Positions 1-9,271 of a DNA stretch of 64,000 nt are shown piece by piece. Location of the stretch: NCBI RefSeq assembly GCF_900457465.1, contig NZ_UAUU01000009.1, forward strand, positions 496,001-560,000. Direction: 5' to 3'. A program made the translations under genes and the position numbers. Under the pieces are notes generated by a model that did not search any database, was not told where the DNA came from, and saw only the letters and a program-made list of their open reading frames with translations. The stretch's first letter is position 1, and each line of letters opens with the position of its first letter. The DNA comes from Sphingobacterium multivorum (GTDB lineage Bacteria; Bacteroidota; Bacteroidia; Sphingobacteriales; Sphingobacteriaceae).

Positions 1-791
1 TTTTGCTGATCACCATCATACAACAACTTGCTCAGCGGCAAAGCGAGTACTGAATTGATGATCAAGAACGTACCTGTTACCGCGAAGATAAATTGAAACG
101 GAAAACCAATGACGCCCAATGCGGTGTGCATATCGGTCCATACCGTTTTCCATTTACTGAAGGGTCTGAACACAAAGAAATTTGAGACGATCTTATCCCA
201 ATGCAGCAATAACCCGGTAATAAGGGCAAACAGAAAAATAAAAGCGGTAATACCTGCAATAAGATAACCAAATGGCGCTATGCCTACCCGAATCGGCACC
301 TGATTGAGCTGGGCCAAGAAATGCAAACGAAATAAAAACTCGCCCATATCGTAATTCTGCACATAGTCTCCAGCCTTTTTATTGGCAAAATTATAGGTAA
401 AGTTCTTTGAATCATCATCTCCACCCCTTCTGCGGCTATTCTTTTTTGCAGCTTTTTGTTCAGGCGTGATCTTCGCCAGGTTTTCTTTATTGAGTATACT
501 ATCGTTGGATGCACTCAAGCCCAAGTAGGCTGAAGTCCCTTCCCGGTGCATATAAAAGGTAATATCGCGTCCATGCAAATTTGTTTGTCCTCTGAGTGAG
601 TCGAGCAAATGATCAACGTTTTTATGATCTTCGCGATAGGCCTTATACGACGTGTTATTCTGCCAGGCAGCGATTTCGTTTCTAAAAAATGCAAATGATC
701 CCGCAAAAAATATCACATAGAGGATGGCGCAGATGATAATGCCGCTAATGGTATGTGTATTGAAGTAAATATTATAATTTCGGTTATTCAT
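1..791 (-). CDS. PepSY-associated membrane protein (3' end outside window)
   Basis: The reading frame starts at ATG 791 and stays open to the left edge, so only about 263 N-terminal residues are present. A first membrane helix lies near residues 15-37 (IICAILYVIFFAGSFAFF), followed by a polar periplasmic part with a basic/acidic patch (NSRRRGGDDD). A second helix (YLIAGITAFIFLFALITGLL) carries the HW motif typical of PepSY_TM proteins, and a further helix follows (IGFPFQFIFAVTGTFL). PepSY_TM proteins in siderophore operons are thought to act as inner-membrane ferric-siderophore reductases. It is the last visible gene of a minus-strand operon with a siderophore receptor. The family call is firm; the reductase role is inferred from context. 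Confidence 0.85.
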   Translation of the reverse strand, partial: MNNRNYNIYFNTHTISGIIICAILYVIFFAGSFAFFRNEIAAWQNNTSYKAYREDHKNVDHLLDSLRGQTNLHGRDITFYMHREGTSAYLGLSASNDSILNKENLAKITPEQKAAKKNSRRRGGDDDSKNFTYNFANKKAGDYVQNYDMGEFLFRLHFLAQLNQVPIRVGIAPFGYLIAGITAFIFLFALITGLLLHWDKIVSNFFVFRPFSKWKTVWTDMHTALGVIGFPFQFIFAVTGTFLIINSVLALPLSKLLYDGDQQ

Positions 792-797
792 GATGAC

Positions 798-1076
798 TTA
801 CAGTTTGAAGAAATAGGGCAGGGAGAAAAGGACAGCCAACACTAAATATATCCCCCATATTTTCCATCCACTCTTAGCAAGAAAGGCCAATAAGAGCAGT
901 ACTGCCCATAGGAGATAGCCCGTGAAGCAAGCCGTGGCAACAACATCCTTTTTCTCAAAAATATGAGTGACCAACACGTGGAAAGAGATCATGACGACAT
1001 AACCACCGATAAATCCGGCTGTAATTTTCAGGAATCGCTGAAATGGCGTACTGAGGTATTTTTTATTAGCAGGCAT
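798..1076 (-). CDS. Small inner-membrane protein of siderophore operon (92 aa)
   Basis: This 92-residue protein has three predicted hydrophobic segments (around residues 15-35, 45-65 and 68-90) and a basic N-terminus (MPANKKYLSTPFQRFLK), so the N-terminus is probably cytoplasmic. It sits 6 bases upstream of the PepSY gene and 10 bases downstream of another small membrane protein, which indicates co-transcription. Proteobacterial siderophore operons hold small membrane proteins of similar size (DUF3649 type) next to PepSY proteins. The resemblance here is in size, position and topology, and I cannot confirm homology. A role as accessory subunit of iron release at the inner membrane is inference only. 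Confidence 0.7.
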   Translation of the reverse strand: MPANKKYLSTPFQRFLKITAGFIGGYVVMISFHVLVTHIFEKKDVVATACFTGYLLWAVLLLLAFLAKSGWKIWGIYLVLAVLFSLPYFFKL

Positions 1077-1086
1077 ATTTAATCGG

Positions 1087-1419
1087 TTAAGAAATCAATA
1101 ATTCAACACAAAGGCTAAATACATACAATCCCATAATTGGGTATAATTTGAAATAGCGATAAGGATTTAATAGGACCACAAGACACATCATGCACATGAA
1201 ATAGGCAAAAAAAGCAAAAAAACCTGCTCCAAAGCCTTGCAGATAAAGAACAGCTATAAATGGAAAGATCAATAGCAGCATGCTCAATGTGCGCACAAAC
1301 TTCGTTTGTGCGCACAATTTTTCGAGCCATTGTGGTCTAGGGCCAAACTTCACCTTTTTGCTCGTGTTGTAAAAAAGATAGGCTCCCATGAGTATAACGA
1401 TTAACAGTGTACTATACAT
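1087..1419 (-). CDS. Small inner-membrane protein of siderophore operon (110 aa)
   Basis: The 110-residue product has one hydrophobic segment at the extreme N-terminus and three more from about residue 42 to the end, with a basic loop after the first segment (KKVKFGPRPQW). It lies 29 bases downstream of the TonB receptor gene and 10 bases upstream of the 92-residue membrane protein, all on the minus strand. Size and context recall DUF3325-like proteins that accompany PepSY reductases in other phyla, but no diagnostic motif is visible. Function unknown; most probably part of the inner-membrane step of siderophore use. Confidence 0.7.
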   Translation of the reverse strand: MYSTLLIVILMGAYLFYNTSKKVKFGPRPQWLEKLCAQTKFVRTLSMLLLIFPFIAVLYLQGFGAGFFAFFAYFMCMMCLVVLLNPYRYFKLYPIMGLYVFSLCVELLIS

Positions 1420-1448
1420 CGATTCTATAATTTATCTGGATCGGTCCG

Positions 1449-3866
1449 TTAAAATTTATAGGTCACTCCCATGCGGAAGTTACGTCTGGCTTCGACGATA
1501 TAGGAATAATAATCCACACCACCGAGCTTCTGAACGGCCGCACTTGCTTTGGAGATCGATCCAGCAGTCAGCAATTTGCGGTTGTCCAACACATTATTGA
1601 TTACGACCGAAATGGCATACTTCCCTTTTTGATAGCTGATGCCTGCATCGGTACGCAGATAATTCTTGAAATTACTTTCTTTTGTTGTCCCAACTGCACG
1701 GTCAAACATTCCCTGAACACTTCCCATAAAGCCAAGTCCACGCACTTTCCCATCCTGAATACGATAGGATACAAATGCATTGGCTGTATGTTTGGCCGTA
1801 TTCGGAGTGATATTACCTATATTTTCTTCTTTGGTATCTTTGGAGATCTTCGAATCTGTCAAGGCATAATTTGCATTCACATTCAGCCCCTTAATAATTT
1901 CACCGGTGACATCAAATTCGATACCCTTGCTTCTGGTTTCTCCCAATTGGGTCTGGAATGACACACCATTAACGACGTGACTCGGATCGGGGTCAGCTAC
2001 CAGCGCATTTTTACGGGCAATAGTGTAGGCACTTAACGTGGAGATCCATTTTCCACCCATCCACTCTTTCTTAACACCTGCTTCTAAATCATTTCCGCGT
2101 ATTGGTTTGAAAGCATTACCTTCCCAGTCGGTACCAGCGACAGGAACAAAAGATTGATCAAACAAGCCATATACACTCATGGATTTATCGATCGAATAGC
2201 TCAACCCTACCCTCGGCGTAAATGCTTTATCGGTTCTGTCAGCTACAGACGTTTTTCCTATGGTCTCATTAATTGTATAGCGTAAGCCAAGCGATAAACG
2301 CAATTTCTCTTCCAGGAACGCCAATTCATCGTGCGCGTAGAATGACATATAGTTTGTTGAAGTCACGTAGTTGCTACCGCCCGCACGGACCTTTACACTC
2401 TGCGAACGATCCAGCGTAGGGAATACACTGCCTGGAATACCGTATTTAGGATCATAGACGTTGAGCGGAGCTGAAGGAATCGAATCTAAAATCGTTCTAA
2501 AATCGCCCCAGAACTTCTTATTACCATAGTCGGCTCCCACCAAAATCCGATGACGAACGCTTCCGGTATATTCTTCTCCGTTTAAAGAAACCTGACCAAA
2601 ACTATTTTCACCATGTTCGTCGGCAATACTGTAATAACGTGGCATATCGCCATTGGCTTTCATGTAATTCAGCCATGTACTGGTGGCTTTCATATCAAAA
2701 TTGAAATAGGCCATCTGTGCATGCAATTTCCAGTTTTCGTTTAGTTTGCGATCCAGGTAAATATAGGCACTATGGTCTTTTAGCTTTCCGGGCTCCATGG
2801 AGGGATCACCATAGAAGAAGTCATTGGCAATACCCGGATCGGCAAATCCTTTGGGTGAGAACGTATAATTACCATTTGATAGGTAGGTAGACCCTTGGTA
2901 GGTGTATTCAAATGTTAAGTTCGTCAAAGAATCTACTTTATAGGTAACCACTGGCGCTATAACAAGACGGTTACTGTAATTATATTTTGTAAAAAAATCT
3001 TTTTGTTGTCCGGCCACATTCAGACGGTAAAGCAGTTTGCCATCTTTGCGCAATTTACCATCCAAGTCAACGGCAGCGCGATAGGTACTGAAGCTCCCTG
3101 TATTCAGGGTAACAGACCCCTTGGTATTACCGGTAGGTTTTTTTGTTACCACATTATAAAAGCCGCCAGGTTCGCCATTGGCAAGCATAAAACCGGCTGG
3201 TCCTTTTACAAATTCGATCCGTTCGATCATACTTGCATCTTCGGCTGTAGGCCCCCAAGAAGCTTCAATGTTCATCCCATTACGGAATGCAGGGATCTTA
3301 GAGCCACGCATACGGATATTGGCATATTGGTTGTCCCAATGGCCCTGACGTGTTGCGCCACTAACATTACGCGTAATACCATCAACAATGTCGAAAACCT
3401 GTTGATCTGCCATTAAATCGGAAGAAATAACCTGTATATTTTGAGGCAGCTCTAGGATTGGTGTTTTAAGGCGTAACGATCCGGAGATACTGTCAAACTT
3501 ATAATGCTCATAGTATTTACCATAAACCGCAACTTCGTCAATAGCTTGCGATTGGTCCTTTAAGATAATGGGACCAAGGTTTGCCGTCTCATCTGTTACG
3601 TTCACTTCCATCGTATGCTTACCGTAACCGATCGCTTTAATCTCGATATGGTAGGTTTTGGATGAAAGCTTATGAAAAGCGAAATGCCCCTCACTATCTG
3701 TGCTGGTGGTCACACCTGTATTAGTTAATTTTACTGTCGCTCCTGTGATAGGTTCGGATTTTTCATTGATAAGAATTCCTTCAATGACTTTGTTCGTCTG
3801 TGCTTGTGCAACAGAAAAGACCGAACTAATCATAGGAATAGCCAAAAAGGATAAAGTTTTATTCAT
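1449..3866 (-). CDS. TonB-dependent siderophore receptor (805 aa)
   Basis: Outer-membrane receptor importing ferric siderophore using TonB energy. A signal peptide (residues 1-22, ending VAQAQ) is followed by a carboxypeptidase-regulatory-like beta domain (about 27-110, typical of Bacteroidota receptors). Then comes a plug domain (about 130-240, with LPQNIQVISSDLMADQ and the RMRGS and IERIEFVKGPAGFML motifs) and a beta-barrel ending in aromatic F (GVTYKF). The plug motifs and the length of about 800 residues match the FhuE/FoxA-type siderophore receptors rather than SusC or vitamin B12 receptors. The cognate siderophore cannot be read from sequence. It lies between the DUF4198 gene and three membrane-protein genes of the same operon. 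Confidence 0.92.
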   Translation of the reverse strand: MNKTLSFLAIPMISSVFSVAQAQTNKVIEGILINEKSEPITGATVKLTNTGVTTSTDSEGHFAFHKLSSKTYHIEIKAIGYGKHTMEVNVTDETANLGPIILKDQSQAIDEVAVYGKYYEHYKFDSISGSLRLKTPILELPQNIQVISSDLMADQQVFDIVDGITRNVSGATRQGHWDNQYANIRMRGSKIPAFRNGMNIEASWGPTAEDASMIERIEFVKGPAGFMLANGEPGGFYNVVTKKPTGNTKGSVTLNTGSFSTYRAAVDLDGKLRKDGKLLYRLNVAGQQKDFFTKYNYSNRLVIAPVVTYKVDSLTNLTFEYTYQGSTYLSNGNYTFSPKGFADPGIANDFFYGDPSMEPGKLKDHSAYIYLDRKLNENWKLHAQMAYFNFDMKATSTWLNYMKANGDMPRYYSIADEHGENSFGQVSLNGEEYTGSVRHRILVGADYGNKKFWGDFRTILDSIPSAPLNVYDPKYGIPGSVFPTLDRSQSVKVRAGGSNYVTSTNYMSFYAHDELAFLEEKLRLSLGLRYTINETIGKTSVADRTDKAFTPRVGLSYSIDKSMSVYGLFDQSFVPVAGTDWEGNAFKPIRGNDLEAGVKKEWMGGKWISTLSAYTIARKNALVADPDPSHVVNGVSFQTQLGETRSKGIEFDVTGEIIKGLNVNANYALTDSKISKDTKEENIGNITPNTAKHTANAFVSYRIQDGKVRGLGFMGSVQGMFDRAVGTTKESNFKNYLRTDAGISYQKGKYAISVVINNVLDNRKLLTAGSISKASAAVQKLGGVDYYSYIVEARRNFRMGVTYKF

Positions 3867-3988
3867 GAATGTAGTATGGTAGATGTTTTATTATAGTAGA
3901 TTTTTCTTAGATATTTTTTTTGTAAGGACCCATTGGTGTTGCCATCGTTTCAGATTAGACCCTTATGCTGTCTGCGCTGTAGCTGCGG

Positions 3989-4705
3989 TTATTTGACAGT
4001 AATGAAAGTCGTACTTCCCTGCCATGTCGAAGCATAGGCTTTCCCTTCATGTTCACCTGCAGTTTCAGCAAACGTACTTGCTTCCAAGACGTATGGACCA
4101 GCCCATATTGCGTCAAATGTCAGGATGCCATGCTCGTCCGCAACAAACTCTTTTCCCCAACCGGTAGTCGAAAAAACAGAAACTTTGGCCTGTGGAACAG
4201 CTTTGCCGAAGCTGGTGATCTTTGCTTGTATACGTTGCCCCTTTTTTGCGTTAGCCGCACCAAGCAACTCTATTTGCAATGGGCTTTTTACATTTTTATA
4301 ATCGAGTGTTGCAGACTTTCCTACGATAACAGGCACTAAGGAAGAAAATTCATATTTCGTTTTACCGCCTAGATCTTTAGGTGCTTTAACAATGGATAGG
4401 AAATAGGTTCCGGCTGCTGTAGGTTGGAATGAACCGCTAAAGTGATCGCCTTGATTCGTCAATTGAAGCTTGACGGGTTCCTGTCCCGGGACATGCAACA
4501 TTAATGAGAAGTCCTTCATGTCGGAGTACCATTTGTCGACCTGATCTCTTTCATTCGTTGCAAACTCGCCGTAATATACCTTGACTTCATGGGATTGGTT
4601 TAACGTTCCATAAGAAGATGATTCAATCCAAAGGGCATGGGCATGACTAGTATGACTACACAGTAATACCGTAAGGAATGTAAAAAATGAAATTAAAATT
4701 TTCAT
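3989..4705 (-). CDS. DUF4198 periplasmic protein (238 aa)
   Basis: An exported protein with signal peptide (residues 1-22, ending SHTSHAHA) and, immediately after it, the HALW start of mature DUF4198 proteins. The rest is predicted beta-rich with two Ig-like halves: residues about 23-140, and a C-terminal part with the GTYFLSI, LEIQLL-type and KVSVFST strands. DUF4198 proteins occur beside metal and siderophore uptake genes and resemble the periplasmic part of nickel/cobalt NikM-type systems; metal binding through the N-terminal His is a family idea, not proven here. It is the first gene of the operon, 122 bases before the receptor start, behind a long structured leader. Confidence 0.82.
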   Translation of the reverse strand: MKILISFFTFLTVLLCSHTSHAHALWIESSSYGTLNQSHEVKVYYGEFATNERDQVDKWYSDMKDFSLMLHVPGQEPVKLQLTNQGDHFSGSFQPTAAGTYFLSIVKAPKDLGGKTKYEFSSLVPVIVGKSATLDYKNVKSPLQIELLGAANAKKGQRIQAKITSFGKAVPQAKVSVFSTTGWGKEFVADEHGILTFDAIWAGPYVLEASTFAETAGEHEGKAYASTWQGSTTFITVK

Positions 4706-4838
4706 AATATGTTGATTGATGTTTAGTTTTCTTCAACTTATTATGGGAGAATTTGCAGGTTTTGCATATGCTTAACAACGAATAAAATAATAAAATTCGT
4801 TATCTTGCAAGTTCTTCCATATCGTATATCGGGAGTAA

Positions 4839-4937
4839 CTGACACAGCGTGCTGTTTCAGTCATCTACATGCAGTTGCCGCTGTATGTAGATTAACGCCA
4901 TGTGATAGATTGCCGTCTATTACATGGTGTTTTTTGT
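4839..4937. promoter_or_regulatory. Three tandem hairpins in the leader of the siderophore operon
   Basis: Three consecutive inverted repeats lie at 4839-4860 (9-bp arms, one mismatch, loop CGTG), 4863-4892 (12-bp arms) and 4898-4927 (12-bp arms). The second and third share the same six-base loop, TTGCCG, although their stems differ in sequence. Each of these two stems has a single imperfection that is a G-U pair in a plus-strand RNA but an A-C mismatch in a minus-strand RNA. The third is followed on the plus strand by TGTTTTTTG, like an intrinsic terminator. The array lies inside the predicted minus-strand leader of the DUF4198/receptor operon. It could be a leader element, an antisense RNA with terminator, or a protein-binding site. 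Confidence 0.7.
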
Positions 4938-4992
4938 TTCTTGTTGTCCAAATAAGTATAAAAGATATTATTTAGACTGATTAAAAACAAAG

Positions 4993-5022
4993 CAAATATA
5001 ACAGGAAATCTTTTTAAAACAA
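4993..5022 (-). promoter_or_regulatory. Consensus promoter of the siderophore operon
   Basis: On the minus strand TTG (5022-5020) is followed by exactly 19 bases and then TATATTTG (5000-4993), an exact match to the Bacteroidota sigma-A consensus TTG-N19-TAnnTTTG. Transcription would begin near 4985, giving a leader of about 280 nt before the DUF4198 start codon at 4705. No Fur-like box is obvious to me. Confidence 0.75.
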
Positions 5023-5095
5023 CTAATTTTTTTCATTTTACAGTATTCTTACGCTTTAACTGAAGAAATACAGCGAACAAAAAGAGCGTTGTTAG

Positions 5096-5908
5096 TTAGG
5101 AAGAGAGTGCGGAAAGGATTGAAAAAGATGCCACATGGTTTTCCAGCACAAGTTTCAGGTCGAATAATTCTGTTTCCTGGTAACGTGTCGCGACATGTAG
5201 CTGGATACGTTCGCAATGTGGTTCGAAAGTTTGCTGTACCAGATCGACGGTATTATTTTCGCCGGAGAGGTGAGTGAGGATAAGATGTTTAAGACGGTCG
5301 GTTTTGTAGGCGTTAAACAGTTCGACGGCAACACGATTTGACAAGTGTCCCCAACCACTGCTGATCCGATTTTTCAGAAAATAGGAATAGCGTCCTGTAC
5401 GCAACATCTCCTCGTCATAATTTGATTCCAGGAGCAAAACATCCGAATGTTGAATAACATGCTGCACATTTTCGCAAGGTCGTCCAATATCTGTCAGGAC
5501 ACCGATATTGTATGTTCCATCTGAGACAAGAAAGCTGCAGGGTTCTTTGGCATCGTGATATTTGGGAATACCGTACACCTTAAGTCCTCCAATTTCAACA
5601 ACCTCATCAGGAGAAATGATATGGACCAAATGGGATGGAAGATGCAAACGGGTGCCATCGTAACTTCCCTTGGTAATATAAACCGGTAAATTATATTTTT
5701 TGGCAAATACAGATAGGCCTCTAATATGATCAGAATGTTCATGGGTAATGAAAATTGCTTTGATCTGAGTCGGTAAAATACCCAGATTGTACATCCGCAG
5801 GTGTATATGCTTGCTGTTGATTCCAGCATCTATCAAGATAGCAGAATCATCTTTAGCGACATAATAACAGTTCCCATTACTTCCGGAGGCGATTGCACAA
5901 TATTTCAT
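5096..5908 (-). CDS. YycJ-like MBL-fold metallo-hydrolase (270 aa)
   Basis: A cytoplasmic metallo-beta-lactamase-fold protein. It starts with the family hallmark ASGSNGNCYYV (residues 7-17) and carries the zinc motif THEHSDH near residues 55-61, a further metal ligand region (LTDIGRPC), LLLESNYDEEML and a late LTHLSGENN. Length matches the YycJ/WalJ family, which are thought to be nucleases acting in DNA repair or cell-envelope control; the substrate is not established. It stands alone on the minus strand between serine deaminase and the siderophore operon. Confidence 0.85.
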   Translation of the reverse strand: MKYCAIASGSNGNCYYVAKDDSAILIDAGINSKHIHLRMYNLGILPTQIKAIFITHEHSDHIRGLSVFAKKYNLPVYITKGSYDGTRLHLPSHLVHIISPDEVVEIGGLKVYGIPKYHDAKEPCSFLVSDGTYNIGVLTDIGRPCENVQHVIQHSDVLLLESNYDEEMLRTGRYSYFLKNRISSGWGHLSNRVAVELFNAYKTDRLKHLILTHLSGENNTVDLVQQTFEPHCERIQLHVATRYQETELFDLKLVLENHVASFSILSALSS

Positions 5909-5984
5909 TCGTTTATGCTCTTTATAAGAATAGATCTATTTTACCGCGTCAAAGATACGAAAAACGAGAAAACTTCGGCAGTCA

Positions 5985-7412
5985 TTAACATTCCGGCAAA
6001 CTCAATGGAATATTGACGGCCAATCCACCATCTGCTGTTTCCTTATATTTGGCATTCATATCCAAAGCAGTCTCCCACATAGTTTTAACCACTGTATCCA
6101 AACTTACTTTTGCTTTATCCGGATTCGATTGCAGTGCCAATTGTGCCGCAGTAATGGCTTTAATGGCTCCCATTGTGTTGCGTTCGATGCAAGGAATTTG
6201 TACCAGTCCACCGATTGGATCGCATGTCAATCCGAGGTGATGTTCCATGGCAATCTCGGCAGCCATCAGCACCTGGCGCTGTGATCCGCCGAGTACTTCT
6301 GTCAGCGCGCCGGCTGCCATCGCTGATGAAACGCCAATCTCGGCCTGACAACCGCCCATTGCGGCTGAAATGGTTGCATTTTTCTTAAATATCGATCCGA
6401 TCTCGGATGCGGTAAGAATAAATTGGATAATTTTATTTTCAAGCATTCCGTCGTGGAAAGTAATGTAATATTGCAACACCGCTGGGATAACGCCTGAGGC
6501 CCCATTGGTAGGAGCTGTAACCACACGTCCGAAAGAGGCGTTCTCCTCATTTACGGCAAGTGCAAAACAACTTACCCAATCCAGAATATATTGAAAGTTT
6601 TGGCCGCCCTCGCGAATGGCCGCTACCCAGGACTCATAATCTTGATAACTTCGTCCCTGCATTAACTTCTTGTTTAGCTTGGCTGCTCTACGTTCGACAT
6701 TTAAGCCCCCAGGTAATGTCCCGCCAGTATGACAGCCGCGGTAGATACATTCATGTATTGTTTTATAAATATTCAAAACGCCTGCCACGGTTTCACTTTC
6801 TTCACGCCATGCACATTCATTTTCAAGGACCAGCTCCGAGATTTTCAGACCCGTTTTCATCGTCCAATGCAAGAGTTCCTGTGCAGTATCGACAGGAAAC
6901 GGAAGGTCCACTTCAGACAAAACACCTTCAGTATCATTTTCCTGCACCACAAAACCGCCACCTATCGAATAATAGGTTTCAGTAATTGCCTTACCATTGG
7001 ATAGGAATGCCTGAAAGGTCACTGCGTTGGGGTGAAAAGGTAAACTTTCCGCGTATAGAAACAAGAGGTCTTCCGGATAGGAAAAAGGAATCGTCCGTTC
7101 GCCAGCGACTTCCAGTTCGCCAACTGTCTTAATATGCTCGACTTTGGGCATCACGCTATTGACATCAAAGGTAACCGGATCATCTCCACTTAGTCCCAGG
7201 AGCACAGCAATATCGGTACCATGTCCAGCACCGGTTTTGGCCAAAGAACCATACAGCAGGATTTTGACTTGTTCGACTTCATGCAAGACACCTTTTGACC
7301 TAAGAACAGCTGTAAATTGCTGGGCTGCACGCCAAGGTCCCAAGGTATGCGAACTCGAGGGCCCTATACCAATCTTAAACATGTCAAAAACGGATATTTG
7401 TTCTTTGCTCAT
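5985..7412 (-). CDS. sdaA: L-serine ammonia-lyase, single-chain iron-sulfur type
   Basis: Converts L-serine to pyruvate and ammonia using a 4Fe-4S cluster. The 475-residue chain begins [23 protein letters not shown], the standard beta-domain start; an in-frame earlier start at 7466 would add 18 unrelated residues and was rejected. The catalytic half carries [12 protein letters not shown], the Gly-rich [15 protein letters not shown] stretch and [16 protein letters not shown], which supply cluster cysteines. Both halves are in one chain, as in E. coli SdaA. It is monocistronic and divergent from the hydrolase gene at 7628. Confidence 0.93.
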   Translation of the reverse strand: MSKEQISVFDMFKIGIGPSSSHTLGPWRAAQQFTAVLRSKGVLHEVEQVKILLYGSLAKTGAGHGTDIAVLLGLSGDDPVTFDVNSVMPKVEHIKTVGELEVAGERTIPFSYPEDLLFLYAESLPFHPNAVTFQAFLSNGKAITETYYSIGGGFVVQENDTEGVLSEVDLPFPVDTAQELLHWTMKTGLKISELVLENECAWREESETVAGVLNIYKTIHECIYRGCHTGGTLPGGLNVERRAAKLNKKLMQGRSYQDYESWVAAIREGGQNFQYILDWVSCFALAVNEENASFGRVVTAPTNGASGVIPAVLQYYITFHDGMLENKIIQFILTASEIGSIFKKNATISAAMGGCQAEIGVSSAMAAGALTEVLGGSQRQVLMAAEIAMEHHLGLTCDPIGGLVQIPCIERNTMGAIKAITAAQLALQSNPDKAKVSLDTVVKTMWETALDMNAKYKETADGGLAVNIPLSLPEC

Positions 7413-7601
7413 AATCTTTTTTATTGTGATTAGCCGATCAAGCCATTGCTTTTGTGAAAACCGCATCTAAATTAGCACAAATAAAGTACAATGTTACTTG
7501 TATTTGCATTATTATCAATTTGAAAACCAAGCTCAGGTTCTTTTAACAAGTATCCAACAAACATCTTACATTTTTTAGGGAAAAAGTAAGAAATGCTTCC
7601 C

Positions 7602-7609
7602 TATCTTTG
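7602..7609 (+). promoter_or_regulatory. -7 promoter element of the hydrolase gene
   Basis: TATCTTTG fits the -7 consensus TAnnTTTG and ends 18 bases before the ATG at 7628. No good TTG is found 19-20 bases upstream, so the promoter is partial. Its position makes the in-frame TTG at 7607 an unlikely start codon. Confidence 0.45.
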
Positions 7610-7627
7610 TTGGCTATAATTTATAGA

Positions 7628-9175
7628 ATGACGGGAAAAACATATTTATATTCTTTTTTTACCATTGTTATCTGTTTATTTTCGATTAGAACGTATTCCC
7701 AGCAACTACCTAAGCGGGAGTTTCGTGGCGTGTGGGTTGCAACCATAGGTAATATTGACTGGCCATCTGTCAAAGCGGGCAATAATGTCGCACAGCAAAA
7801 ACAGGAGTTTATTGATTTATTGGACCAGCACCGCAGCGCGGGACTGAATGCCATTATTTTGCAGGTACGTCCAGCTGCCGACGCATTTTACGCGAAGGGC
7901 AGAGAACCATGGAGTAGATATCTAACCGGGGAAACAGGGATTACCACCTTCGCCATTTTATGACCCCTTGGAGTTTGCCATCACCGAGGCCCACAAGAGA
8001 GGAATGGAACTCCATGCCTGGTTCAATCCGTATCGTGCTTCCACAACATTAAATCCGGCTCATTTTTCGGATGAGCATATTACCAAGCGTCACCCGGAAT
8101 GGTTCTTCACCTATGCTGGCAAGAAGCTTTTCAACCCCGGTATTCCGGAAGTTCGCAAATATATTATTGATGTCATCATGGATGTGGTCAAAAACTACGA
8201 TGTAGATGGCATTCATTTCGATGATTATTTTTACCCCTATCCCGATAGCAGAAATACACCGGTACCGGATCAGATTACCTTTGGTCAATATAATAATGGG
8301 ATCGAGAAAATTGACGACTGGCGACGCAACAATGTCAACGTACTGGTGCACGATCTTGGTGTTGCCATCAAAAAGATAAAACCATATGTCAAATATGGCA
8401 TTAGTCCTTGTGGGGTATGGGACAACAAAGAAAATAACAGTGCCGGATCAGATACCCGTGGTCTTAGCGCTTACCGGGAACTGTATGCTGACGGTGTCAA
8501 ATGGATGCAGGAAGGTTGGATCGATTATATCAATCCACAGATCTACTTTCCATTCAAAAATCGCGCAGCAGCCTATGAGATCTTGGTTGACTGGTGGCAG
8601 AAACACACCTATGGCCGTCACTTTTATGTCGGGCATGGAGCTTATCGTGTTACCGAAAATAAAATCGGCTGGACAGACCGTAGTCAGATCCCCAGACAGG
8701 TACGCCACTTAAGGGAGGAGCACGATGTGGAGGGAAGTATTTATTTCAGTTCCAAGTCACTCACGGACAATCTTGTTGGACTGCAGGATTCCATGCGAAA
8801 TGACCTGTACCGTACACCGGCTTTACCCCTACAATGCCTTGGTTAGATAGTATCCCACCCAATGCCCCCTTCGGTCTTCTGGTGAAAAATTCGGCCAATG
8901 GTAAAATGAATACCTTATTTTGGCAAAAACCCGATGTGGCCAATGATGGGGAGTCGGCTTATGGCTATGTGATCTATCGCTTCAACCTCGATGAAAAAGT
9001 AAACATTAAAGACCCTGGAAAAATCATTTTTATCACCTTTGATGGGGATAAGCTTCAATATACCGATGACGATATCAAACAGCATCAAAAGTATAAATAT
9101 GTCGTGACGGCGATTGACCGTATGAAAAATGAAAGTAAGCCATCCGATAGCAGGTCCGCCCATGAAGAGATTTAA
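7628..9175 (+). CDS. Family-10-like glycosyl hydrolase (YngK/DUF187 type), two frameshifts in this sequence
   Basis: An exported glycan hydrolase with signal peptide (ending FSIRTYSQ) and the family start LPKREFRGVWVATIGNIDWPS. The catalytic barrel shows HAWFNPYRAS, IHFDDYFYPYPD, YGISPCGVWDN and DYINPQIYFPF, and a C-terminal fibronectin-like domain begins near SIPPNAPFGL. The gene needs two corrections. One G too many in the G run at 7928-7931 breaks the KQGLPPSPFYDP segment, and one C too few in the C run at 8826-8829 breaks ALPPTMPWLDSI. With both repaired a continuous 515-residue protein results. Both lesions are in homopolymers, so error is likelier than decay. Relatives act on cell-wall or capsular glycans; the substrate is unknown. 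Confidence 0.85.
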
Positions 9176-9271
9176 GTGTTGCTAAAAAAAATACCCCTTC
9201 CGAAATGGCTTTGCAATTGCAGGAGGGCCATTTTTGGAAGAGGTACCGTGTTGGTGTGATTTTATAATGCT

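Noticed and set aside
3003..3416. 137-residue plus-strand reading frame inside the TonB receptor gene
   Set aside because: It lies wholly opposite a well-supported receptor and has no recognisable features of its own.
4706..4985. Cobalamin or nickel/cobalt riboswitch before the DUF4198/receptor operon
   Set aside because: The conserved boxes of these riboswitches are not present; only the three tandem hairpins are seen.
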